A stretch of DNA of 64,000 nt, from contig DASWZN010000063.1 in NCBI GenBank assembly GCA_036404435.1, positions 1 to 64,000 of the forward strand. Reading direction: 5' to 3'. Numbering within the stretch: the first letter of the stretch is position 1; the number at the start of each line of letters is the position of its first letter. The DNA is from DASWZN01 sp036404435. GTDB taxonomy: Bacteria > Acidobacteriota > Terriglobia > Bryobacterales > Bryobacteraceae. The notes under the pieces were generated by a model. The model worked only from the letters and a program-made list of their open reading frames with translations, did no database searches and was not told the DNA's origin. Shown piece after piece: positions 55,496 to 64,000 of the stretch. The translations under genes and the position numbers were made by a program.

Positions 55496-57263
55496 AACGA
55501 CCACCGACTGTCGGAGCAAGATTGTCGTTGTAGTTATAGGGGACGCCGGGGCCATGAGGAATGGCGATGGCCAGACCGCCGCTCACGTAGGAATACGCAA
55601 TTCCGGCAAAAGCGTCGAAACGCTTGGTGAAGTGATGATCCGCATAGAGCGACACCTCGTTGAGGGTGCCCGCGCAGGAACTGCGGAAACCGGCTTCGGA
55701 CGAGCAGGTCGACGGAACACGGAAGTCGTTCTGCAGCTGATGATACCAGGACAAAGTGATGTCGGTTTTGCTGTCGTAGGCGTATTTCACGCCCGTCCAC
55801 CAGATCTGCACGTGTTTGGGAGAATCAAGATTGTTGTCTTCGACGCCGCTCATGATATAACCGCCCTGGTCCGAGGCGCCAACGCCCAACGGGTTCGACG
55901 GGTTAGTCTGCCGGATGTATTCGTAGCCGCCAAACAACTTGAACCGGTCCCAAGCATACTTGGCAGCGACCATAATGGCTCGGTTGTCGGTCACGATGCC
56001 ATATACGGTGTTGGTCGTTCCGATCAGATTGGTCCCGGTGATGGGGTTTGTATTGATGCTGTTGAGGGTCGACTGATATGACTGCGTCGGACTCTGAGGC
56101 CCCAGCAAGGGGTTCAATACGCTGATCGCCTGGTTGTAATGTTGGTAGACGACGTCGGCGGAGAACTTGCGGTAGTCTCCGCCGAGGTCGAATCCATAGG
56201 CGGTGTTATGCGGCGCTTCCGGCGTACAGGTTGCGGCAGTCCAGGTTGCGGAGGCCGAGTAGCAGCCGCCAGAACCATCGACGAATTTATACATCGCGCC
56301 GAAATGGACCGGGCCATAGGTGAGACGATACTTCAGGGAGTCGTCCCAACGGGTGTCCTCGGTGTCGCCGCCGCCGGCCATCGTGCCGTTATACCCGATG
56401 TACGAAAAGGCATAGGCGCCGCCGGCCGGATCGTAAGCGAGCATCACATCGGTACCGAGAGCGCGCTGACGACCGAAGGTCAGCGTGCCGAGATACGCGG
56501 ACGATATACCGGCATAGAATTCGTCATTGAAGGGTTGGCCCGCGCGCGCGCCGTCGATGGCTTCCGAATAGCTGCTCCTGGGAAGGCCGTTGTTGACAGT
56601 GTCGGTGGCTGACGCGTTGGCGAGCTGGCCGGACTGCGGATTGATGCCAGTTGAAGCGTTGAACACAACGGACCAGCCATGCAGAAACTCTTCCTTGCCC
56701 CTGATGCCCAGACCCGTCTGCTGCAGGTTGTTCGGTGCGATGAGGAATCGATGTTGGTAGCCGTTTCGGTTCACCAGAGATTCGCCTTCATAGTTAGTGG
56801 CGTTTTCCGGTAAGCCGTGGCTGACCCAGCCGACGCCGACGTCATACGCACCGTACAGCGTGATGCCGTGCCAGGTCAGCGCGCAATCGGTGGTAGCGAA
56901 CTCGTGGCCGCTCGCGCAGGCGTCGGGGGTGCTCAGCCGCATCTTCATGTCGACCGTGGCGTCCTGGCCCACCACCAGATGAACGCCGGTGCGAACCGCC
57001 TCCATGAACCCGTCTTTTCGGCTTCGAATTTCGTACTGCCCGACCGGCAAGGAGAAGAACTGGTAATGACCTTCGGCATCGGTTACCGTGCCGCGGACCT
57101 CGCCTGTATCCACGTTTTTCGCCGTCACCGTCGAGGCCGGGAGCGCCGCGCCGGATGGATCGGCGACCGTTCCCGAAAGACTGGCGGATACTTGAGCGCA
57201 GGCCGACGCCGCGGCGAAGACAAAGGCGGCCAGCCAGCGGATGCCGCGCGAAGTGGTTGGCAT
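55485..57263 (-). CDS. Outer-membrane porin with N-terminal carboxypeptidase-regulatory domain
   Basis: 592 residues. Signal peptide (IRWLAAFVFAAASACAQ), then a CarboxypepD_reg-like beta-sandwich (about 25-112): SLSGTVADPSGAALPASTV, VTDAEGHYQFFSLPVGQYE. From about 125 it becomes a general porin of the porin_4 type (TLYGAYDVGVGW, then LGIRGKEEFLHGW and GTLTFGRQ) and ends in GGRFTF with terminal Phe for BAM recognition. In this phylum the regulatory domain usually precedes TonB receptors, so the combination is a chimera. Divergent from the XRE/PBP-like regulator, which may control it (inference). Confidence 0.85.
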   Translation of the reverse strand: MPTTSRGIRWLAAFVFAAASACAQVSASLSGTVADPSGAALPASTVTAKNVDTGEVRGTVTDAEGHYQFFSLPVGQYEIRSRKDGFMEAVRTGVHLVVGQDATVDMKMRLSTPDACASGHEFATTDCALTWHGITLYGAYDVGVGWVSHGLPENATNYEGESLVNRNGYQHRFLIAPNNLQQTGLGIRGKEEFLHGWSVVFNASTGINPQSGQLANASATDTVNNGLPRSSYSEAIDGARAGQPFNDEFYAGISSAYLGTLTFGRQRALGTDVMLAYDPAGGAYAFSYIGYNGTMAGGGDTEDTRWDDSLKYRLTYGPVHFGAMYKFVDGSGGCYSASATWTAATCTPEAPHNTAYGFDLGGDYRKFSADVVYQHYNQAISVLNPLLGPQSPTQSYQSTLNSINTNPITGTNLIGTTNTVYGIVTDNRAIMVAAKYAWDRFKLFGGYEYIRQTNPSNPLGVGASDQGGYIMSGVEDNNLDSPKHVQIWWTGVKYAYDSKTDITLSWYHQLQNDFRVPSTCSSEAGFRSSCAGTLNEVSLYADHHFTKRFDAFAGIAYSYVSGGLAIAIPHGPGVPYNYNDNLAPTVGGRFTF

Positions 57264-57483
57264 GGCAAAGATCCTCCCCTACCCCTGATGTCACGTAATA
57301 ATTGCAGTGTATCGTAAAGAAGACAGACCTGGGGCGGGCGCGGGCCGACAGCCGTCCGCACGGATCGGGTACTCAGCACCGAACCGCGACCATGAGGGAG
57401 CGGACTCCCACCAAACGAACCGCGCGCCCCGGCGGATGGTGCTAGTGTGAGAATCGTCGGCGGCCGCACGAGGGAGCCAGTCC

Positions 57484-58620
57484 GTGAAGAAGACCGTATC
57501 GCCGGAGATTGAAAACAACCTGGCCGCGCTGCGGCACACGCGGGGATTCTCCGCTGCCTGGCTGGCCAAGACCGTGGGCATCAGCCGGCAGACGATCTAC
57601 GCCATGGAGGCCGGCAGCTACGTCCCCAACACGGCGGTGGCGCTCCGGCTGGCCCGCGCGCTCGAGGCGAGCGTGGAGGATCTGTTCACTTTGCCGGGCG
57701 ACTCCCCCGCGCCGGACCTGCCCTCCGAGCGCGTTGTGCTTCTGCCGGGATCCGACCCGCCCCAGCCGGGCCAGCCGGTTCAACTGTGCCGGGTTGAGAA
57801 GCTCCTCGTTGCTTCGGCGCCCTCTCCGGTGCCGTGGTATTTGCCAACCAGCGACGCCATTGTGACCGGCGAACCGGCGGCGGGCCGCAAGACCAAGGTG
57901 CAAGTCTATCGCTCGGACGGCGATTTTCGGAATCGAATCCTCGTTGCAGGCTGCGATCCGGGGATTTCCGTGCTCGCGCGGCACGTGCAGTTGGCTGGCG
58001 TGGAACTGGTTCTTGCGCATCGAAACAGCTCCCAGGCGCTCTTACTCCTCAAGCAGGGTTGCGTCCATATCGCGGGCACGCATCTGCGGGACGAAGCGAC
58101 CGGCGAGTCGAATATCCCGGAAATCGCGCGGATGTTCCCCAAGAAGGCCGTGGCCGTGATTTCGTTCGCCGTGTGGGAGGAAGGGATTCTCACGGCCAGA
58201 GGCAATCCGAAGGGAATCCGCGGAATCGAAGATCTTGGCCGCAAGGATGTGCGCATGGTCAACAGGGAACAGGGGGCGGGCAGCCGTTTTCTCCTGGACT
58301 CCCATCTGGAGCGCCTGAAGATCGATGCGAGCAAGGTGAACGGCTATCGGGATCTTGCTTCGGGACATTTGCCCGCAGCGTGGCAGGTGCGAACCGGCGC
58401 CGCCGATTGCTGTATCGCCACACGCGCGGCAGCGCGCCTGTTCGGCCTGGGTTTCCTGCCTCTGGTCAGCGAGCGTTACGACCTGGCCATACGCCGCCAG
58501 CACCTCGACCTGCCCACAGTCCAAGTGTTGTTGGATACTCTCAACCGATCCAGCTTCCGCCGGGAGCTGGAGAGTGTTGGGGGCTACGACACCAGGACAG
58601 CAGGCCAACGAAAGCTCTGA
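57484..58620 (+). CDS. XRE-type helix-turn-helix regulator with PBP-like ligand domain
   Basis: 378 residues. N-terminal HTH_3 domain (about 8-65: LAALRHTRGFSAAWLAKTV, GISRQTIYAMEAGSYVPNT). From about 130 a periplasmic-binding-protein-like domain of the type found in molybdate/tungstate-responsive regulators: VAGCDPGISVLARHVQLAG, DEATGESNIP, FAVWEEGILTARGNPKGI, REQGAGSRFLLD. It should bind a small ligand in the cytosol and control transcription. GTG 57484 follows GAGGGAG. It is divergent from the porin gene, the obvious candidate target. It ends three bases from the convergent SDR stop. Confidence 0.87.
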   Translation: MKKTVSPEIENNLAALRHTRGFSAAWLAKTVGISRQTIYAMEAGSYVPNTAVALRLARALEASVEDLFTLPGDSPAPDLPSERVVLLPGSDPPQPGQPVQLCRVEKLLVASAPSPVPWYLPTSDAIVTGEPAAGRKTKVQVYRSDGDFRNRILVAGCDPGISVLARHVQLAGVELVLAHRNSSQALLLLKQGCVHIAGTHLRDEATGESNIPEIARMFPKKAVAVISFAVWEEGILTARGNPKGIRGIEDLGRKDVRMVNREQGAGSRFLLDSHLERLKIDASKVNGYRDLASGHLPAAWQVRTGAADCCIATRAAARLFGLGFLPLVSERYDLAIRRQHLDLPTVQVLLDTLNRSSFRRELESVGGYDTRTAGQRKL

Positions 58621-58623
58621 ACC

Positions 58624-59340
58624 TCAGCCCTTCCTGGGCTTGCTGGGCCGGATCTCGACGCGGCTGACCAGAGACCGCTCGGGCATGCGCAGCAGGTCCA
58701 GCACCGCCTCGGCGATGTCCTCCGGCGCGGACTTCCAGTCGCCGCCCCCGGGCTGGTTGTTGAAGCGGGTGTCCACGCTGCCGGGCATGACGACGGCCAC
58801 GCGCACGTTGTCGTAGCGGTGATCGAGCATCATAGCCTCACTGAAGCCGATCAGCCCGAACTTCGAGGCATTGTACGCCGCGCCGCCCGCGAATGGGTTC
58901 CGGCCCGCCAGGCTGCCAATGTTGATCACGAAGCCGCCGCCGCGCTGGCGAAAGCGCGGCATCGCCTCGTGGCAACAATAGAACACTCCGTCCAGGTTGG
59001 TGCCGATGGTGCGGCGCCAATCCTCGACCGTCAGATCGGCGACGCTCGAAAAGACGCCGAGGCCGGCATTGTTGATCAGAATATCGAGGCCGCCGAGCTG
59101 CTCGTCGACGGTGAGGAACAGCGCCGCGACATCGCCGGGATCGGAGACGTCGGCGGCGCACCCGGCCACCTTGCCGCCGAGCGCGCCCAGTTCGGCCACC
59201 GCCCGGCTCACGGCCTCCCCGGACCGGCCGCAAATGGCCACCGAGGCACCCGCGCCCAGCAGGGCTTCGGCGACGGCGCGCCCGATGCCGCGCGTCCCTC
59301 CGGTCACGACGGCCGACTTGCCCTCCAGAAACTTTTCCAT
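58624..59340 (-). CDS. Short-chain dehydrogenase/reductase
   Basis: 238 residues of the classical SDR family: cofactor motif TGGTRGIGRAVAEA, NNAGLG, active-site Ser in NIGSLAG and YxxxK as YNASKFGLIGFS. NAD(P)-dependent oxidoreductase with unknown substrate; a 3-oxoacyl reductase-like length. ATG 59340 gives the family N-terminus; the open frame further upstream lies in the terminator hairpin of the M48 gene. Little leader sequence is left between the two. Confidence 0.92.
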   Translation of the reverse strand: MEKFLEGKSAVVTGGTRGIGRAVAEALLGAGASVAICGRSGEAVSRAVAELGALGGKVAGCAADVSDPGDVAALFLTVDEQLGGLDILINNAGLGVFSSVADLTVEDWRRTIGTNLDGVFYCCHEAMPRFRQRGGGFVINIGSLAGRNPFAGGAAYNASKFGLIGFSEAMMLDHRYDNVRVAVVMPGSVDTRFNNQPGGGDWKSAPEDIAEAVLDLLRMPERSLVSRVEIRPSKPRKG

Positions 59341-59353
59341 GTTTCGATTATGC

Positions 59354-59396
59354 AAAAAACAAGAAGCCCGCATCCGGGGGTACCGGTTGCGGGCTT
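59354..59396 (-). terminator. Rho-independent terminator of the M48 protease gene
   Basis: Nine-base stem AAGCCCGCA / TGCGGGCTT (59388-59396 and 59364-59372) followed on the minus strand by TCTTGTTTTTT (59354-59363). It sits 28 bases after the protease stop and directly before the SDR start. Confidence 0.85.
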
Positions 59397-59424
59397 GGGT
59401 ACAACCCAGGAAAGGAGAAGGAAA

Positions 59425-60423
59425 CTAATCGCGTCGTTTCAGAGTCGGACGGTCGTCCGAATCGTCCGAGCCCGTCTGGCTCGTGCTGCCGTCGCCGGCC
59501 GTGGTGCCCGAACCCGGCGCCTTCCGCAACCGCGGCTTGTTGGCATCCTTCTCGGTCACCTTGTGGCGGTTCTCCATCGCCATCAGCCTCGACTTCACGT
59601 TGTCGAACTCCGACGTGTTAACCACGTACTCCGGCTTGGCCTTCAGCAACTCCTGGATGTTCTTCTGCGCCGCCTTGATGCGGTCATCGGTCGGAGGATG
59701 CGTCGAGAAGACCTTGTTCATGGTCCCAGGCTTGCGCTTCTCCATCGTCTCGACCTTCTCGAAGAAGTCGACGAACGCCGTCGGGTCGTAACCGGTCTTG
59801 TACATGTACTCGAGGCCGAGCATGTCGGCCTCCGACTCCATCGCACGCGAGAACTTCAGGAAGCCCATCGGGATCAGGACGTTGGCTGCCTGATAGATCC
59901 CGTAGCCGGTCCAGCCGCCCACGAAGATCAGCGGGATGGTGGCGAAGTTGGCGATCACGCCTCGCGTGGCGTTCCGTGTGCCGTGCCGCGCCGCCACGTG
60001 CGCGATCTCGTGGGCCATCACGCCCGCCAGCTCGGCCTCCGAGTCGGCTTTCACGATCAGACCCGTGTTCACGAAGAAGAACCCGCCCGGCAGCGCGAAG
60101 GCGTTCACGTCGTCGCTGTCGATCACCTTGATTGTAAACGGGACTTTGGCGTCGGAATTCCGCACCAGGTTCTGCCCCACGCGGTTGACGTACTCCGAGA
60201 CGACCGGATCGTCCACCATCTTGGCCGAGCGCTCCACCTCCTGCGCCAGTTGTTTCCCAAGAGCGATCTCTTTCTCCAGGGAGTAAACGTTCAGCCCTTT
60301 GCCGACATCGCGATTGCCGATTTGGTCGGGGTCCTTCTCGGTGTCCGACGCCCAACCGGCTTGCGGAGCCAGCAAGGCCAGGGACAAGACTGCCGAGAGC
60401 GCTGCGGGTGAGAACCGATTCAT
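59425..60423 (-). CDS. Exported M48-family metalloprotease
   Basis: 332 residues. Signal peptide (NRFSPAALSAVLSLALLAPQAGWA). Zinc site HEIAH at residues 138-142 and third ligand Glu in ESEADMLGLEYM, as in the periplasmic BepA/LoiP-type M48 enzymes. VNAFALPGG and STHPPTDDRI are further family motifs. No TPR region follows as in BepA; the tail is Ser/Asp/Thr-rich. Likely role: quality control of outer-membrane proteins. Followed by a rho-independent terminator. Confidence 0.92.
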   Translation of the reverse strand: MNRFSPAALSAVLSLALLAPQAGWASDTEKDPDQIGNRDVGKGLNVYSLEKEIALGKQLAQEVERSAKMVDDPVVSEYVNRVGQNLVRNSDAKVPFTIKVIDSDDVNAFALPGGFFFVNTGLIVKADSEAELAGVMAHEIAHVAARHGTRNATRGVIANFATIPLIFVGGWTGYGIYQAANVLIPMGFLKFSRAMESEADMLGLEYMYKTGYDPTAFVDFFEKVETMEKRKPGTMNKVFSTHPPTDDRIKAAQKNIQELLKAKPEYVVNTSEFDNVKSRLMAMENRHKVTEKDANKPRLRKAPGSGTTAGDGSTSQTGSDDSDDRPTLKRRD

Positions 60424-60514
60424 CCGAAACCTCCTGCCCAGAGGGCGCCTCTGCAACCAGTATACGCCCTCGGCACGGATTCTTCTGTCATTGGTTTAAC
60501 GTATAGTTGGGAGC

Positions 60515-61654
60515 ATGGGTTACCTGAGAAATCCCGCGGAAGCGCCGGTCTGGGAGGCTTGGCGCGACGAGTTTCCGGTCACGCGGGAACTCGTTTATTT
60601 GCACCACGCCGGCGTTGCGCCCCTGTGCCGCCCCGCGGCCGAAGCCATGAAACGCCAAGCCGAGGACGCCATGCTCTTCGGCTCCCTGCACTACGACCAG
60701 TGGCTGGCGGCCTATGAAGGGGTCCGGCAAGCCGCGGCCCGGCTCATCGGGGCGCACCGCGACGAGATCGCCACGGTTAAGAACACCTCCGAGGGCATCG
60801 CCACCATCGCCCTGGGCGTGGACTGGCGCCCCGGCGACCGCGTGATCGGCTTTCAGGAGGAGTTCCCGGCCAACGTCTTTCCCTGGAAGCGCCTCGAGCG
60901 CGAAGGGGTACGAGTCGAGTGGCTCTCCGCCTCCGATCCTCTGGACCGCATCGATGAGGCCGCCCGCGGCGCGCGCCTGCTCGCCATCAGCTTCGTTCAA
61001 TACCTCAGCGGCCGCCGCGCCGACCTCGAAGCCATCGGCGAGATCTGCCACCGCCACCGTTGCCTGTTCATAGTGGACGCCATCCAGGGGCTCGGCGCCT
61101 TTCCGCTCGACGTGAGAAAGGCCCGCATCCACGCGCTGGCTGCCGACGGCCACAAATGGCTGCTGGGCCCGGAAGGCTGCGGGCTCCTTTATGTTCAGAA
61201 GGACCTTCAGGATGCCATCGAACCGGTCGAGTTCGGCTGGACCAACGTCGCTCATTACGCCGACTACGCCAGCCGCGACATGACCCTCCGCCGCGACGCC
61301 GGCCGTTACGAGTGCGGCACGCTGAACACGATCGGGTGCTACGGCCTGCGAGCGGCCATCGAGTTCCTTCTCGATGTGGGCCTCGATCGCATCGCGCCCC
61401 AGGTCCAGGCGCTTGGGGATCAGATCGCCGCGGGCGTCGCCGCCAAGGGCTACGCGGTGCTCGGAGCCCGCACTCCCTCGACCGGCGCCGGCATCGTGAG
61501 CTTCCGCAAGGAGGGCCTCGATTCGCGGCACGTGGTCAGCCAGCTCAAGGACAAAGCGATCATCGCCGCACCCCGCCAGGGCTGGGTCCGCACCTCGCCG
61601 CACTTCTATATCAGCCCCGGCGATGTCGAGCGATTGATTGAAGGGCTGCCGTAG
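60515..61654 (+). CDS. Class V aminotransferase / cysteine-desulfurase-like PLP enzyme
   Basis: 379 residues of the class V fold. PLP Lys214 in AADGHKWLLGPEGCG, cofactor Asp/Gln in VDAIQGLG, N-terminal YLHHAGVAPL and substrate-side RYECGTLN. It lacks the conserved mobile-loop Cys of NifS/IscS in the usual place, so another activity (kynureninase, isopenicillin-N epimerase-like or transaminase) is equally possible. Cytosolic. The start follows a TATAGTTGGGAGC leader; divergent from the M48 gene. Confidence 0.88.
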   Translation: MGYLRNPAEAPVWEAWRDEFPVTRELVYLHHAGVAPLCRPAAEAMKRQAEDAMLFGSLHYDQWLAAYEGVRQAAARLIGAHRDEIATVKNTSEGIATIALGVDWRPGDRVIGFQEEFPANVFPWKRLEREGVRVEWLSASDPLDRIDEAARGARLLAISFVQYLSGRRADLEAIGEICHRHRCLFIVDAIQGLGAFPLDVRKARIHALAADGHKWLLGPEGCGLLYVQKDLQDAIEPVEFGWTNVAHYADYASRDMTLRRDAGRYECGTLNTIGCYGLRAAIEFLLDVGLDRIAPQVQALGDQIAAGVAAKGYAVLGARTPSTGAGIVSFRKEGLDSRHVVSQLKDKAIIAAPRQGWVRTSPHFYISPGDVERLIEGLP

Positions 61655-61709
61655 GGGGGCGAACTGCTGGGTCTGAGATGGGTAAACCGTCGTGAAGGAA
61701 GGCCGTCCG

Positions 61710-62861
61710 CTATCGTGACGGCACAAGCTTCACCTGCGCCGAACCCGTCGCGTTCTTGTCGGCCTCGCTCGTCGCCTTGATGGTGACTGTCCGCGGCGTC
61801 GTAATCGTCGCGGGTGCCGTGTAGTTCCCCCGCCGGTCCAGAATGCCCGTCCCGGGCGGAATAACTGACCAGATTACCGTCCGGTCCACGGAGTTTGTCA
61901 GTGTCGCACTGAAGTGCTGCTTTGAGCCCGCGGTCAGAGTAGCCAGAGGAGGGCTGACGCTGACCGATACGGGAGGAAGAAGCTGGACCTCGGCGGAGCC
62001 GGACTCAGTCGGACGGGCCACGCTGGTAGCCGTGACAACGACCCTTGCCAACGAATCGACGGACGACGGCGCCGTGTACAGCCCCGTATCGTCGATGCTG
62101 CCTAGTTCAGGATGGAGGGACCAGGTGACGGTGAAATCGGTTCCCGGCGGCAGGGCCGTGTCGCCATAGAACTGCTGGCTCATCGACGGGTTGAGCGCGA
62201 CCGCCGTTGGCACGACTGTCACGGGTTGTGGAACGGTCACCGAAACCCGGGCTGACTTGCCCCCATAGGCGATTGTGATGTTACCCGTACCAGGGCCGAC
62301 AGCAGTAACCCGGTGCCCCGATGCGGTGACAACGGTTGGTGTATCAGAAGTGTACGTGGTCTGCGTGGATCGCGCAATGTCCGACGTGGTCCCGTCCGCG
62401 TAAGTCGCAGTCGCGGACAGGATCGTCCGCACGCCGGCCTCAAGCAGCAGGGTCGGTGTATCCGCGCTTATGCCGACGGCCGTGTCCGACCTCTCGACGT
62501 CCACGAAAATCGTCTTCGAATAGACCGGGTCTCCTTTCGCTGGGGCCCCAAGCGCCGTGAGGGAGTAAAGGCCCGGGCTGATCTGGGGCGGTATCTGGAT
62601 TGTAAACACGTAGGGCGTCGTGGTCAGCGATTGGTCGCTTCCGAAGCAACCGTCGCCCAGGACACCCACAAGGTGGAAGCTGGTTCCTGATGCCTGAACA
62701 GTGACGGTGAGCGCTTGGCCAGGGTTGACAACGGCGCCATCCGCCGGCGAAACGATCTGTACAGTCGGCTGCGCCAAGAGGATAGAACCTGCACCGGCCA
62801 GCAGCATCAATGCTGCCACCAGACCAACCCGCCGACAAACTCTGTTTTGCGAGTGTCTCAC
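61710..62861 (-). CDS. Secreted Big_2-type Ig-like protein
   Basis: 383 residues. Signal peptide (GLVAALMLLAGAGSILLAQ), an Ig domain (VQIVSPADGAVVNPGQALTV), then a Big_2 domain (LLLEAGVRTILSATATYADG ... VTAVGPGTGNITIAYGG) and two PKD/Ig-like repeats, each with a W(S/x)(V/L) ... G.Y(T)AP pattern (DDTGLYTAPSSV and DRRGNYTAPATI). Surface or periplasmic; no enzyme domain. The start is taken as GTG 62861, where the signal peptide begins; the frame is open upstream. Confidence 0.72.
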   Translation of the reverse strand: MRHSQNRVCRRVGLVAALMLLAGAGSILLAQPTVQIVSPADGAVVNPGQALTVTVQASGTSFHLVGVLGDGCFGSDQSLTTTPYVFTIQIPPQISPGLYSLTALGAPAKGDPVYSKTIFVDVERSDTAVGISADTPTLLLEAGVRTILSATATYADGTTSDIARSTQTTYTSDTPTVVTASGHRVTAVGPGTGNITIAYGGKSARVSVTVPQPVTVVPTAVALNPSMSQQFYGDTALPPGTDFTVTWSLHPELGSIDDTGLYTAPSSVDSLARVVVTATSVARPTESGSAEVQLLPPVSVSVSPPLATLTAGSKQHFSATLTNSVDRTVIWSVIPPGTGILDRRGNYTAPATITTPRTVTIKATSEADKNATGSAQVKLVPSR

Positions 62862-62911
62862 GTCAGCCCGTTCCGGCCGCGAGCGCGCACGCGCGCCACG
62901 CGCTCGCTTCA

Positions 62912-63196
62912 CTACGCCTTCTTGCCCCGCGCCTTCGGCTTCTTGGGCGGCTCCACGGTCTCGGCTGCGGCCGCAGCCGGATCGACCGAGGCCAGCACCT
63001 GCTTGAACAGGGCTTCCTTCTTGGTCTCTTTTTTCGGCGGAGGCTCGCCCTTGCGGAAGTCGTGCTCGTGGTAACAGGTGCGGCAGCGCATCTTCGCCGG
63101 CTGCGTGCCCATCAAGGACACAATCGAGTGGTTCGTGAGCCGCCGGCACTTCACGCAAAAGTCGTCGATGTCGTCGCCCAACCGGAACTCCGCCAT
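62912..63196 (-). CDS. Small zinc-ribbon protein
   Basis: 94 residues. The N-terminal half has a four-Cys zinc ribbon: DFCVKCRRLTNHSIVSLMG and MRCRTCYHEHDFR. The C-terminal half is Lys/Pro/Ala-rich and ends in KPKARGKKA, suggesting nucleic-acid binding. Function unknown. ATG 63196 opens the family-like AEFRLGDDID segment. Divergent from the fumarase gene. Confidence 0.8.
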   Translation of the reverse strand: MAEFRLGDDIDDFCVKCRRLTNHSIVSLMGTQPAKMRCRTCYHEHDFRKGEPPPKKETKKEALFKQVLASVDPAAAAAETVEPPKKPKARGKKA

Positions 63197-63267
63197 GTGA
63201 ACCTCCGCAGCAGGGCAGTATATCGAATTCCCAGCCACTTGTGGGGCGGCGCTACCATGGAATCGCC

Positions 63268-64000
63268 ATGGAGTTCCTCAAAAGCAGCCTTCTCGATCTG
63301 ATTACCGAGACCTCGACCAACCTGCCGCCGGACGTTCGAGCGGCAATGGCGGCGGCCGGCCCCGCGGAAACGCCGGGAACGCAGGCCGCGCAGGCGTTCG
63401 CGATCATCGCCGGCAACATCGACATGGCCGCCGAGGACGAAGCCCCCATCTGCCAGGACACCGGCATGCCCACGTTCTTCGTCCGCACGCCGCTCGGAGT
63501 CAGCCAGATCGAGATCCGCAAGGCGGTGTGCGAAGCCATCGCCGAAGCCACCCGCCGCGGCAAGCTGCGTCCCAATTCGGTGGATTCCATCACCGGCCGC
63601 AATAGCGGCGACAACCTCGGCCCGGGCACGCCGGTTTTCCACTTCGAGCAGTGGGAGGAGCGGGACATCGAGGTCCGTCTCATCCTGAAAGGCGGCGGCT
63701 GCGAGAACAAGAATATTCAGTACTCGCTGCCCTGCCCGCTCGAAGGGCTGGGCCGCGCGGACCGCAACCTCGAAGGCGTGCGCAAGTGCATCCTGCACGC
63801 GGTGTGGCAGGCGCAGGGGCAGGGCTGCTCGCCCGGCGCGCTCGGCGTATGCATCGGCAGCGACCGCGCGCACGGCTACGAGCTGGCCAAGGAGCAACTG
63901 CTGCGGCCGCTCGACGACGTTAACGCGGACGCCGCTCTCGCCGGCATCGAAGCTCGCGTCCTCGAAGAGGCGAACCGGATCGGCGTGGGGCCCATGGGAT
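63268..64000 (+). CDS. Fumarate hydratase class I, N-terminal (alpha) part, incomplete at window end
   Basis: 244 residues visible; the gene runs off the window. It matches the alpha subunit/domain of iron-sulfur fumarases (FumA/TtdA): cysteines in EAPICQDTGMPTFF, KGGGCENKN and GQGCSPGALGV for the [4Fe-4S] cluster, plus RPNSVDSITGRNSGDN. It hydrates fumarate to malate in the TCA cycle. Whether it continues as a one-chain enzyme or is followed by a separate beta subunit cannot be seen. Confidence 0.92.
   Translation, partial: MEFLKSSLLDLITETSTNLPPDVRAAMAAAGPAETPGTQAAQAFAIIAGNIDMAAEDEAPICQDTGMPTFFVRTPLGVSQIEIRKAVCEAIAEATRRGKLRPNSVDSITGRNSGDNLGPGTPVFHFEQWEERDIEVRLILKGGGCENKNIQYSLPCPLEGLGRADRNLEGVRKCILHAVWQAQGQGCSPGALGVCIGSDRAHGYELAKEQLLRPLDDVNADAALAGIEARVLEEANRIGVGPMG

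Overview
The window is GC-rich bacterial chromosome, gene-dense on both strands, with many ATGA, GTGA and TTGA stop/start overlaps. Gene content points to an Acidobacteriota genome, probably of the Bryobacterales/Solibacteraceae type: the C-terminal part of an Oar-like TonB-dependent receptor, a porin with an N-terminal carboxypeptidase-regulatory domain, many secreted Ig-like/TPR/FecR proteins, an ArsA-family ATPase and an unusually rich set of multi-PAS kinases. This assignment is inference from family content; no 16S or tRNA gene is present.

Region by region. (1) 226-13437 is a signalling island: three large PAS histidine kinases, three stand-alone CheY-like receivers and two receiver + CpaE/MinD-like ATPase fusions, built by repeated duplication of a kinase/receiver/REC-ATPase cassette. 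It is partly broken: the first hybrid kinase has an in-frame TAA, the third lost its frame inside the ATPase domain, and a repaired copy of that kinase tail with its receiver lies in tandem downstream. (2) 13450-19901: an operon ending in a tryptophanase-type lyase, a sulfotransferase, a DUF2059 protein, an ArsA-family ATPase/small protein/Bcp operon, and a Fic protein with a small coupled partner. (3) 20109-28717: secreted Ig-like proteins (one frameshifted), ThiD, a YceH-like protein, a cyclophilin, cytochrome c, MscS channel and a hydantoinase-A-like protein. (4) 28930-38195: a zinc-ribbon protein, a GH-A clan glycosidase, an isolated IF-3 N-terminal domain, a TPR protein, a GT-like/GNAT fusion, a YdcH-like protein, VapBC, an IS481-type remnant, a HEAT-repeat protein and an orphan HicB. 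(5) 38716-42964: ileS-lspA-lgt housekeeping block. (6) 43046-49346: secreted proteins including a caspase-like candidate and a FecR-domain pair. (7) 49366-52142: a T6SS-like sheath protein that fuses TssB and TssC parts, next to a single-domain ClpB-D2-type AAA+ ATPase. (8) 52487-64000: a Tat-exported 2-hydroxyacid dehydrogenase, a secreted HpcH-type aldolase, a TonB-receptor pseudogene abutting a serine-recombinase stub, a chimeric porin, an XRE/PBP-like regulator, SDR, M48 protease, class-V aminotransferase, an Ig-like protein, a zinc-ribbon protein and the start of a class I fumarase.

The points most worth a second look are the TssB-TssC fusion with its solo AAA+ partner, the stepwise decay and repair of the kinase island, the caspase-like secreted protein, the stand-alone IF-3 N-domain, and the tryptophanase operon with its 11-cysteine mini-protein. 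No CRISPR array, rRNA or tRNA gene was recognised.
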